Below, in pieces: positions 11,301 to 21,400 of a stretch of 42,382 nucleotides of DNA (position 1 is its first letter; each line of letters opens with the position of its first letter). A model generated the notes under the pieces. It was not told where the DNA came from. It ran no database searches and saw only the letters and a program-made list of their open reading frames with translations. The stretch is taken from positions 1 through 42,382 of the forward strand of contig FN648786.1 of NCBI GenBank assembly GCA_000310025.1, written 5' to 3'. The DNA is from Ectocarpus siliculosus. Lineage: Eukaryota > Sar > Phaeophyceae > Ectocarpales > Ectocarpaceae. Position numbers and translations under genes: made by a program.

Positions 11301-12696
11301 TTGCACATAAACAGTTGCCATTTTTTTTTTCAAATGTCCACTTCTAACGCTGAAGTTGAAGTCGCCCTGAATCGAGCAACACAGCAGGTTGTGATTGTCG
11401 ACGCGTTTTTTCCCACACACTCCGACTGTCTGCTGTTCACCTGGACGGGGTTCCTAGACGATTGAACCAAACGGCGAGCTGGGATTCACCATGGTGTTTC
11501 AGTCTAAGATGACGCCGTTCAAGAGGTGGGTGGAGCCGGAGCGCGTCGAGAAGTACGTGGCGTTCTTCGGGCCTGGGGTGGATGCGGAGGTGAGGAGGCC
11601 GAGGACATCAGACTTGCATCGTGATATCTGGGACGGAAGGAGGAGTGCAGAACGTATCGGGGAAAGAAACTTTGGACGGCATCCAACAAGTCGACCTCGC
11701 TGTGTGACAAGGCGACACGCGCGTGTCTTCAACCACGTTCGATGGCGTGTTGGCAACGTCAATTTGTGTGCAATGTAGTTGTTTTTGTGCGTTCCGTGTC
11801 GGCGTTTGCCGTTGGGGAGAACGCGCGCTTGGCGTACTTGGCAGTCTGCTCCTCGAATAGGCTTTTTTCTTGAGGGCGTCGGTGCGTCGTTCGACATATG
11901 GCGAAGTTGAGGCCGTGGTGCACACGGAAGTGCCAAGCGTGCATCAGTCCTTGGAGACATGGTTACTACTGTAGCCCAGCTCCGTATTTGCGCTTCTTAT
12001 TTGTTCCTGTCCATGTAGTGGCATCCCGAGAGTTTTCTCTCGGGTGAATGGTTACCACATTTCGGCAAGTTTTTTTGTTTTTTTTTCGCTCTTTGGCGGT
12101 GGCGACTGTGGTCACCCTTGTTAAAGACAGAGTCTCCCTTCCCTTGCTTTCCCGCTTTTGGGACCACTCTGTAGATTGCGGATGGTACAGGACGCGATTC
12201 TGTCTCGAAGGATGTCGAATTTTTCGCCGAAGACAAAGCATCATGGTCAACCGCCGTCCCCCGCCCCCCGAGCTTCCCCTTTGAACCCTATAGACAACAG
12301 ACAGTTTTTTCTTTTATTTCCGATAATGAAGGCGGACGCCCACACCATAAAACGTTGCTGCGCTCACTGCTCCTCGTGCTCATGCTCCGTCCCCCCCCCC
12401 CCTTCATGTGACTCGCCAAATACCTCACGGCGCTTCGCGCTTGGTGATGTGAGAGGCTGATCCGGTGAAAACCCGGCGTGCTCCGACCCGGCTTTGTAGG
12501 GATGCGAGGTCAATGGTCTAACGACTACGGCATGCAAGACTATGAGTACACCCCCCCCCCCCCCCCTGTCTTGCAGGTGATCAAGGTGGACGCTCAGGAG
12601 AAGTTGGTTGCCATCAAGCTCACCACGCTGCCCCCAGGCGCGCAGCCAACCCCGAAGGTCACGGCACCCCCTGCGGAAGAAACGGTAGCGGAGTAG
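8394..12696 (+). CDS. DUF2854 family plastid membrane protein (6 exons)
   Basis: Exons 8394-8612, 9076-9303, 10090-10164, 10605-10736, 11458-11589 and 12577-12696 all join in phase 0 at GT-AG sites and give about 301 residues. Residues about 1-24 look like a signal peptide ending in CTAFVAP. The A-F motif followed by a Ser/Arg-rich stretch fits bipartite targeting to a secondary plastid. The core has two predicted membrane helices (about residues 95-115 and 130-150), the second being GFVYGIPIALIGLALK. It is followed by DVTRHRYGDEAHLD and by EKYVAFFGPGVDAE. From memory these are the conserved blocks of DUF2854, a family of cyanobacteria and photosynthetic eukaryotes of unknown function. Cyanobacterial members lack the leader. 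The last intron ends in a dispersed repeat whose poly(C) forms the polypyrimidine tract. Confidence 0.87.
12405..12566 (-). repeat. Dispersed repeat A, truncated inverted copy
   Basis: About 160 bp match, in reverse complement, the first part of the repeats at 22909 and 40097. Shared words include GGCTTTGTAGGGATGCGAGG and GGCGCTTCGCGCTTGGTGAT. The copy ends in a run of about 15 C that lies immediately before the TGTCTTGCAG acceptor of the last DUF2854 exon. The distal half seen in the other copies is missing. Confidence 0.85.
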
Positions 12697-14133
12697 ACTG
12701 CAACGCGTGCGATAAGGTGGAGCAATCGTTTCTCCCAAGTCTCGTTCAAGCGCGATGCGTAGGTGTTGGGGCCGGGCTGGGTTGGCCCCGACGGGGGGGG
12801 AGCTGTCAGGCCTGTTGTTAGTCCGCCAGGTCGGATTCAGCGGGTTGGACTATGTGGCCGGGCTTGCGCCGATTGCACGACGTGGCGTTGATGTCACAGC
12901 GGGCGGCTAGATACAGAGAAGCACGGGGCCTGGTCGGGCAGAGAAAATGACAAGCTTCGCCCCGCTCGGCAAGGGTTGTTGGGAGAATGGAAACATGGGG
13001 ATGATTAGTACGAGCACGGCATAGATATGTCGTGTTCCCGATGCGATCCGTAGCTATGCTCGCCTCATGAGTGTCGATGTTTGTTGGGTTGAGCGCGTCG
13101 AGCTTTGGACGGACACGATTCAGCAGGCAGCACCCTTCGGCTACTGCTGTGATCGATCAAACTCGACTGCTGTTGCTGTGGCGAAATAGACGATGGCACT
13201 ACACCGGCTCTTTCGCCGCAAATGCAATCAATAGACTGGACGATGCCTGTTGGTTTGTTGTTCAATGGGGAAACTGTATTGGGGTGTAAACGTTAGAATC
13301 GCCCACACGCTCGATTGTGTCAAGCGGATGTACGGAGTGTTGCACTCTGTTGCGGGAACGGAGGTTGTCCCGTATCTTAAGCTGGAATCGGCCCTGTGTG
13401 AGTTGAAAATAAATAGGTCACTGCTGTCAGGATGGCAGCACAGGTCATGCTCCGGAGAGGCTACATACGGCGACTGCCTGTCGCTGATTTGATTTTCTGG
13501 GTACCCTAGGCGGCGTGTGTAAAAACCCGTTTCCACACCCCGGGAGATGGAACGAGGTTTTTTGGCGAAAGAGAAGAGGGTTTGCATGTTCGGGCTGACT
13601 TGGACCGCTCGGTCTTGTTCCAACCACAGCCAATGATGGCCTCACGTGTAGAGAGGGGGTTGTTGTGACGTGCTTGCGGTGGTGACATCTTCAGCGGTTC
13701 GCATTGGAGAGAGTCACCGCACAGCCAAGCAAGTTCGGGACGGGGGGGGGGGCGCAATATGGCGAGAGAGCTGTTTATCTGGGGGCTTTGGCCTGGATGA
13801 TTTGTGCGCACAACTAGTCTGACGCGGGTGCGAAAGACGACCAGGTCCTGTTTATTGCTGTTTGCTGTCAAAGAGGTCGTTTTACTCCCGAACAAGGTGT
13901 GGTGCGCGCTGTAAAACTGAAAGTGGTTACAACACCGGCCGTTTTTTATTTAGTAGTGCTCTTCGTCGAGATCCTCGCGGGGGGTTCACCCGGTGTCCTT
14001 AACCCTCCTACAGCAGTACCCAGTCCCTCCGAAAAAAAAGTCGGCAATATGTTTGTCAGCCATTGGTCGGGGGGCTACAGTCCCTCCAAAGAATCTGAGC
14101 TCCTTGCCAGACAAAGGGTGACTTGGGTGCAGA
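12697..14133. other. Intergenic, no recognisable gene
   Basis: The first part is the presumed 3' region of the DUF2854 gene. No recognisable protein is seen. Several copies of ACTGCTGT (near 13144, 13162 and 13421) and a poly(G) run near 13741 are present. The reading frame upstream of the recombinase remnant (from about 13899) has no signature I recognise. Confidence 0.4.
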
Positions 14134-14833
14134 ATGAAAAGTGTCCCCATGACACGTGGGGATCGTCACCGCCTTTCACACGATGCAACGAGGTTCGATT
14201 TGGCGTGCGCGTGGGCGGCACAGGTCTTGCACCTTCCTGACGGGACGGGGATGCTTTTCATTTTTCATTTCGGTAAGACCCTGCGAAGCTCGTCGCACGC
14301 GGTAGTAGTTCGACGAGATCGCCAATGTACCGAGCTATGCCCGTTGCGGGCGATCCAAGAGTTTTGCATCGCAGCTAAGTCAGCAGGCTGGAACATGCGT
14401 GAGGGGTACCTATTCCCCGAGGTCAACGCCGACGGCCCGCGGGGGTCGTCACAGTGGTCGGCGGCGCGTATGACCGCCTCGTTACAAGCTCATATACGGA
14501 ACGGCCGCCTGGGAGATGCAGGCGGCCAGGATACTATGCATTCGTTCCGGGTAGGAGGAGCGGTGAGCCAATCGCTAGCGAGGACGGCGGTAGAAGGCCT
14601 CATGGATCTTGTCGGATGGAAAACGCGCATTTGCACAGCAATATGTAGGGCCCACGATCCAACGGGGAGAGGCTGTCCTTAAGCGAAGGCGAGTCCAGAG
14701 CCAACAGGAGCAGGAACGGTTGTACATGGAGACCGTCGATCTCCCGTTGCAAGAAGGCTTTACTGAACGCTTTTCGGCTTTTGGATTTTTTTATTTTTTT
14801 GTCTTCACTTCAAATCAGCGCTCACAGCACTAG
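14134..14833 (+). pseudogene. Tyrosine recombinase remnant (Crypton/DIRS-type), frameshifted
   Basis: The frame 14134-14682 contains CPLRAIQEFC, then an EGYLFP segment, then the second catalytic box as MHSFRVGG (His codon at 14539). It ends in a LMDLVGWKT block, as in eukaryotic tyrosine recombinases. The segment with the nucleophile, AQQYVGPT (Tyr codon 14642-14644), lies in the next frame, which continues to 14833. A one-base frame change therefore separates box II from the tyrosine. The N-terminal arginine box is not evident. I infer a dead mobile element of Crypton or DIRS/Ngaro type. No reverse transcriptase was seen nearby, which leans toward Crypton, but the ends of the element were not found. 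Confidence 0.75.
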
Positions 14834-15027
14834 TGCCGTTTACTCCAACCCGTGGTCACACAGAAGAGCCCCTCTCTACCCTCCCCTCCTGCGGTACTTT
14901 GCCTTCGATTTTTAATACCAGAAGAGTTCAGCACTCTCTTCCCTCTGTGTACACACGAACTAGCGCTATCCACTAGGCCAGAAGCGGAAGCGAGAGAAAA
15001 ACTTACTTTGCAAGAAAATCTCGCTTA

Positions 15028-16286
15028 GACCCATGTTTATGGTCGCCAAATCTTTGCGAAAATGTTTATATTTTCAAACATTTGCGGACAAAGATTTTGT
15101 TTCACTGTTTATGGGAGAAAACCTTCGCCAAAATATTCTCAAACATTTTGAAATGGGGCAAAAGTCGCTCGTTTGACAAAATATTCTCAAACATTTTGAA
15201 ATGGGGCAGGTCGCGAAAATGTTTCCCAAGATAGGCGGGATTAGTAGACGACCGCCCCTTCCGTCCTAAACACCAACCACTGCGTAGCGCACACTCAACG
15301 TAGCAAGCTCATAGAGGGATCCGGACAACCCTAGAGTCACCGTGTCAATGTTTTGCCGGCTGATACATGGCGGGAGCTCGTCAAGCGTGCACAAAAAAAC
15401 AAACAGACAGGGGTGGTTTGGAGGGCACGGAGAAAGCGTGGTTTGTGTCTCCAAACGGCAAAAAGTCGGCTGCTTGAGAGGAGAGGTGAGTACAGAACTA
15501 TCCAGCTCTCGTCCTCTAGACCATCGATTCATGTTTTGTCTTCTTGGGAGTCTTCTCCATCAACGGCTCTCATCCGGGTGTGCGTGGTTCAGCAGTGAAC
15601 TTACTCAACAGGCAGGGAGGCGCGTCGCTGTGAACTCGATGTGTTGAAAAAGTCTTTTTTGGGACGGAGGAACAAGGGCTCTATATTCAAGTGAAAAAAT
15701 AGACCGAAAAAAACGTTGTGTCCACAACTTTGCGCGCATAACGATGTGCCTCCCTGCCGGCTGAGCGCGGCCACTGCCAACCCACGCACAACCGGATGAG
15801 AGTCGTTGATGGAGAAGACACCCAAGAAGACAAAACATGAATCGATGGTCTAGAGGACGAGAGCTGGATAGTTTTGTGCTCACGTGTCCTCTCAAGCGGC
15901 CGACTTTTTGCCGTTGGGAAGCGCTGACGCACGTTTTGGTCTCTTTTTGACACCGAGAACATTTTTTCTCGCACGCCCGGAGCGCTATCGCCACATATTG
16001 GCGGGCACAGCATCAGCTCAGTGCATCAAGGGTTGTGGGGAGCCCTTGGCGAGCTCGTTACATTCAGTTTCCATGACGCATTTGTGGTTTGTCTGTCACA
16101 AATCGTTTGGTAGCAGTAGACCACGATTCCCGCCGCACGTGCGATGCATTTCGAGAAACCACACGATAAAGATTTTTTTGCCCATAAAAACGGTACTCAA
16201 ATGTTCCTCTGGCAGATATTCGCGCGCAAATGTTTGACAACATTTGAAGATTTTTTTCAAAGATTTGGCGACCATAAACATGGGTC
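15028..16286. mobile_element. Foldback/MITE-like element with 29-bp TIRs and TTA duplication
   Basis: The ends 15028-15056 and 16258-16286 are exact inverted repeats of 29 bp starting GACCCATGTTTATGG. They are flanked on both sides by TTA (15025-15027 and 16287-16289), which looks like a 3-bp target duplication as made by PIF/Harbinger elements. Inside, long inverted arms (about 15440-15625 against 15735-15915) share blocks such as CTAGACCATCGATTCATG, with a spacer of about 110 bp. The whole 1.26 kb could fold into one long hairpin. No transposase is encoded, so it would be non-autonomous. The superfamily is inferred from TSD length only. Confidence 0.8.
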
Positions 16287-16289
16287 TTA

Positions 16290-17064
16290 CGCCGGTAAAA
16301 TAATGTCGAAATCATGGAACCACGAAGGAGTTCCGTGAATGAGAGCAGATGATCTGCAACAAGGGTTTGGAGAGAGCGCCCACTCGTGACAAGCCTCCCC
16401 AACCCTAACGGAGGGAAAATAAGAATAACAGCCGTCCCACCCGCCCAACTACGCGGAATTTGATTTTATTTACCAGTAGCAGGCGATGTACAGTTTTACG
16501 ACCTAGGGGACATGCGGCTTGGGAGATGGTGTACAGCAAGTCAGGGGCCGAGGAGAGGCACCACACAGCATATCACACAGCGTACCACCTCAGCCAAGCA
16601 TGATAGACCACAGGCTCTCACGTGCGTTTCACACTGCGGGGCCTAGGGTGTCTACGGTGCGGTGAAATAGGCCTTTGAGTGCTGTGTCCCGAAAGTGTAA
16701 GCATTTGGGCTTTCCGTACTAGGAGGGTGAAGACACGTCCGTGTAGAAAACATCAACATTAACATCAGACATTTTTCGGGGTTCTTGCCCCGGAGTATTC
16801 TCGTGCCTAGTGGTGTACACCTCTCTCCGCGTCTTGTTGAACCAAATGTACATGATGACACGTGCACAACATGGACTACAAACGTACGGGAAAATGTTCG
16901 AATTCATATCGCATGCGCCTGCGTGTAATGTAGAGTACGCCTGTCCCCGGCTAGCTCACTACCACTCGGTCGGCTACTTGTTGCCCTTCTCCTCCTGCAG
17001 GCTAAAACAGTCCCTGGGCCTTCTTCATTGTCGCGCCACCACTGCTGTCGCCGTTGATTAATCG
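16290..17064. other. Intergenic, no recognisable gene
   Basis: Short reading frames only, none with a recognisable product. The region separates the foldback element from the possible minus-strand gene ending at 17065. Confidence 0.4.
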
Positions 17065-17322
17065 TCATCGGCCAGGAGTCCAAGTGCTGCTGTCGTTACT
17101 CCACCCCGCCGCCCCTTCGGCCTCCTTCTGACGTGCCGCTCTCTGCTTCGCTGCCGCTTGCCGCCGCCGCGTCGTCTTCGTCCTTGTTCTCTCGGGTATT
17201 CCTAGAGATTCCGGCGGCCTTGGTTCCGTCACCCGGTATTTTCGCAGGACGAACCTAAGGTTCTGTTCGCCCTTGTCTAGCAAGTGCTTGACGCGCTCTG
17301 CGTCGTCCTCCTCTCGATGGGC
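17065..17322 (-). CDS. Possible terminal exon of a small minus-strand gene
   Basis: Read on the minus strand, a possible AAG acceptor at 17323-17325 opens an 85-residue frame ending at a stop at 17065-17067. It contains AERVKHLLDKGEQNLRFVL followed by a basic Arg/Lys/Ala tail. The helical ending in LLDKGE..L weakly recalls the C-terminal half of LYR-motif mitochondrial assembly factors, but no LYR motif was found and I do not assign a function. A candidate first exon lies at 18245-18271 on the same strand. The exons between could not be joined with confidence, because the phases of the visible candidates do not all agree. Confidence 0.3.
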   Translation of the reverse strand, partial: AHREEDDAERVKHLLDKGEQNLRFVLRKYRVTEPRPPESLGIPERTRTKTTRRRQAAAKQRAARQKEAEGAAGWSNDSSTWTPGR

Positions 17323-17932
17323 CTTGTAGAGCGCGTTTCAGGGTACATGTAAGGGGGGGGAAACAGGTCAATACCTCGTTTTGTTGTGCCAAACATGAGG
17401 AGCGAAGCGGGCGGCAGCAACGAAACGCTCCTGTGCAAGAGAAGCCGCCAACACATTCGGTGCGTTCACCCGCGCTGGTGTGAAAGCAGAAACCAGACAT
17501 TCAGCGCCGACAGTACTAGGCAGGGTGTAAGGCTACCTGCGATAATCCATAGTTTGATGTGCGGTTGCGGACGTCGTATTTAGTACTCTATCCCGAGTGT
17601 CGGTCAGCTCCATATCACACAAAAAAAATCACCACGATATGTTCCCTGGCGAAGCCGTGGTAGTAGCTGCCCATAGCCCCCTCCATTGCCCTGTGGGTAT
17701 GATGGAGGTCGAAGAGGGAAACAACGAGCGGGTTCCTTCGGTGTTGTTGTGAGTCAAGACATGGAAAAAAACACAAAAGCTACGTGACGCTCAACACCAA
17801 CCACGTTATTGTCCTCTGGTGATTCTGTCTCTACACACATCTGGGGTGACAACACACACATCTGCTGGCCTTGTGGAGGGATCCCATAGACCAAACGCAC
17901 GTTGTCCGCGCGTTTTGCATTCCCGCTGTAAG

Positions 17933-17953
17933 GTTGACGTCTTTTCATTGGTC
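17933..17953 (-). repeat. 21-bp match to a sequence in HflX intron 8
   Basis: The reverse complement of this stretch is identical to 24336-24356 and begins GACCAATGAAAAGACG. A related copy lies at 25524-25537 inside a longer 36-bp repeat. An exact 21-mer by chance is unlikely in 42 kb, so these are probably pieces of one dispersed repeat. Confidence 0.75.
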
Positions 17954-18244
17954 AAAGGTCAGTGCGGTCGATTCCCAAAATACCAACATGCCAACCAAAG
18001 TAACACACCAAGAAAAGTGCATGACGACTTTGGTGACCCATGGGAGCACTGAACTCCGTATCTCTACTAACCTGCCATTCCGTTGGAGGCAGGCGGGGAG
18101 GACAGTAGTGCTCCACAGTGCAATCCTGTCTCTGTCTCCGAACTCTGGCAACATGTTCTCAAGCAGCTCCCAGCTCGAACCCACATAGTACCTTACGGCA
18201 GTACCAGTACCAACAAGTGGTCAGGGTCAAGGAAATCGACTTAC

Positions 18245-18271
18245 CTGCAGCACCTCAGACACCTCCTCCAT
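18245..18271 (-). CDS. Candidate first coding exon of the minus-strand gene
   Basis: On the minus strand an ATG opens MEEVSEVLQ and runs straight into a perfect consensus 5' splice site CAG|GTAAGT (intron side 18239-18244). This lies 228 bp from the HflX start codon on the other strand, a head-to-head layout. A nine-codon exon can arise by chance, so the call rests mainly on the splice site and on the downstream exon-like frame at 17065-17322. Confidence 0.3.
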
Positions 18272-18498
18272 AGCTGGATTGTGCGGGGATTGGGATGCAT
18301 GAGAGCGCGCCCATCAAGATCCAAGGAGAGAGAGAGAGAGCGAGACAGAGAGAGAGGAAGACAGGCAGCAACGAGAAGGCGGAGGCGGAGAGATAAACGC
18401 AAAGTGGTTCTTGTTGAGAACCAAAAACACGCCTCATAAACCTCTCTTTGCTCCGCTGCCGATTGAGCAGCAGCGCACGCACAATTGAGGCTTTAAAC
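18272..18498. promoter_or_regulatory. Upstream region of HflX, possibly a shared divergent promoter
   Basis: These 227 bp separate the HflX start from the candidate minus-strand first exon. A purine-rich GA repeat lies at about 18321-18360. I see no clear TATA box. If the minus-strand gene is real, the interval would have to serve both directions. Confidence 0.3.
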
Positions 18499-21400
18499 AT
18501 GACGAGTTCATGGCCAACACGACGAAGGAGGGCCATGTACCCCTCGCCAGCCCTCCTCCTCGCTCTTCCGTGCACCCTGGCCTTCTTCCAGTCGCCGAAC
18601 GCAGGCCTGTCGGCACTTCAAAGGACCGGAAATGCCTGTACTGCCTCCACGCGAGGTGCAACAACGTGGCCGGCTGAGAGGAGCGACGGTTCGGCGGCGG
18701 CGGCCGTGGGTCGGCGGCGGCGGGCGCGGCGACCGCACGCCGTCCCGGTCCTCTTCGGCAAGGGCCGCAAGAAGCGGGGGGCGGCAGTCTCGCAGGACGC
18801 CTCCAGCTGGTATGATGAGGACGAAGAGGACGCTGTCGTGGGGGGTGCTGCTGCGGGAGACTCAGACGGGGCCGATGCCGCAGCGGCAGCGGCGTTTTCG
18901 ACAACACCGGCAGCTGCAGCAACGGCGGAGGCGGGGGCAAGCTCTGGCGATATCCAAGAGGGTCGTCGCGACGTCGGAACCCGGGGTGATAAGGGTTCGT
19001 CTTCCGCCACCATGACGGACGACATTCTGCTCCCTTCCCTCGATGACGACGGCAACCAGATCGTCCTCGAACCGGTCTGGGTGGAAGGGGAGACGCAGGG
19101 GGAGAAGCCTATCGTGGAGGCGTACGGGCTCAACGACGCCCTCGCCGGGGCGGAAGACGGCATCGACATCGACAACGGGATGATGGCCGGCGGCGTTTCC
19201 GGCGACGAGGCCCTCCTCATCCCGACCGCCGACGGCGGCGTGTTGCCGGGGGGGCTGGGGGACGGGGTGGGGCCGGAGAGCTGGCGGAACGGCATGGAGG
19301 TCCCCGACGACGATGTGGTGCTCGGGGAGAGGTTTAACATGGGGAGGGGCCTGGACGACATGCTGATGGAGAGATCCGTCCGGTTCTACGACCCAAAGGT
19401 AACGATACTACATGTGTCGTGATCTTGCGACAGAAAGCTATTGCTCACAGCATTAGGGGTACATACCTTTTGAGACGAACAGCGGTGAGCATATGGGAAC
19501 GAGCGCCGACCCCGGTGCGGGACTCGAGTGGATATTTTGGATGGGTTCACCGTTTCCCGCCCCCGGTCTTTCCGAAACTACTTTTGCTCAATTTTTCCTT
19601 CCACGTGGTTCGTCGGTCGTATCTAGGTGACGGGAGAGCGAGAGAGGTGCTACCTCGTGGGGCTGGAGGCTAGCGGTTGGGGCATGGGCAACAAAAGGGA
19701 CACGAAGGGGTCTTTCCCCGAGAAAGGGGCAGCAGCCGGTGAGGCTTAACACGTGACGTTTTCCTACGTAGGGTGGTGTCGTTGATATTTTTGGTGTGAG
19801 TATGCCGAGCTGCTGTCGAGGTGTACGCCGTGATGCGGTGACAGGTTGTGCTATTGCTGCTTCTTTAGTGGTGGTGGTGGTGGTGGTGGTGGTGGTGGTG
19901 GTGGTGGTGCTTCTTAACCGTTCGAGTCGCGACCGGGCATAAGAACTGCTGTTGAGGTTATTACTAGCGGGCCTGTGCCAACTGTCCACTATGTATCGCC
20001 TCTGTTGGGGTGTGCTTCACAGACGGAGCTTGTTTTGACGGGCTTGGCTGGGTGTGTACAAGCTTTTATTAACTAAGTGAAGCACCATCGCCGCAACCTG
20101 TATAGCCAGTCAAACGATGCCTTCTGCGTTTCCATCTTTCGATGAGAGCGCGACGTCTCTACCAAGGTTTCTCAACGGCCTCTTAGGCGTATCTGAGTTC
20201 CTTGCAAGTCTTCACGCAGAGCGTCATATATTCACGGCTTTGTTCGTCCCACTTCGATCCCGGTGATGTGGTGGCACGGGATGCGATATGGTGACGGTTT
20301 TGTGCTTGGATGGGATGTGATGCGACGTGATGTGGTCTGATCGCAGGAAACGGCGACGGAGAGGGGGGCGAGGACGACGGGTGGACCGAAGAGCAAGAAG
20401 CGGCGTTCCAGGAGGAGAAGCAGCTGGCGTACGAGGTGAACGAACAGCACACGCTCGACGTAACAGCACCGACACCCAAAACTGGAGGTTCTCCGTATGG
20501 AACAAGATCACACGCGGCGGTAGCAAAGGCGTGCATCGAACGCGAAGAAGCAGTTCCCGATAAATCGGCCACAGAAAATTTTCTTGGAGAGGAAGGTCCC
20601 GCGTACCATCTTGACCAGAAAAACCTCCAGACATCGACACATATGCAAATTCTCTCTCTCTTTTTCTGTGTAGTTATTCCATTGTGATTCTCTTCTTCCT
20701 GTTGCTTTCGTCGTCGGATCTGCTCTCCGTCTGTTTGTCCGTCTGACCCGCTGCTCCCCCCGTGTGGCTTCGCCTCCAATTGTTCAAGGCTCGAAAGGAG
20801 GAGCGGGAAATGCGCTTTACTCTGGAGGAGTCCATGGCTGAGCTGAGCGAGTTGGCGGGCACAGCGGGGCTGGAAGTAGCCGGATCGACGTACCAGAGGG
20901 TGCTAGAGCCCAACCCTCGAACCTATATCGGAACCGGAAAGGTGCAGCACATTTGTACTTGTACCTTGTTTTGTGGGTGTTTTTTAGATACCTTGCAGCA
21001 GCATAAATAGCAGAGGCGATGTGATGCTTCGTTTTCTTGGGAACGATCGTTTTATTGTGCTGCTGCTGGGCTAGCTGACGCCGCCCCTGATACCCAAGGT
21101 GTCTATTTGTCAACATTTTGGGCAACACGGCGCGAGGGAAGCTGCAGGCAAGGGGTCAAGCAATGCCCCCACCCCCCCCCACCCCCCACCCCATGCTCTG
21201 CTGCCTGCCACATAGAGTATTCTCGTCTTTCCTTTCGCTACGCCATGAAAGGTCGCTGGCGGACCATGCGCCGAGAAGTTCCCCCAGCCCTCCCTGTCTG
21301 CACCCTCAACCAGCCCCTCCAATATCACCCCCCATCACCACCATACTCTTCCTGCGTCACCCCCGCCCTGAGCCATCGTTTTTCACACGCGCTTCTTTTC

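Noticed and set aside
15342-15994. Two similar peptides on opposite strands as a gene pair
   Set aside because: They are explained by the inverted arms of the foldback element.
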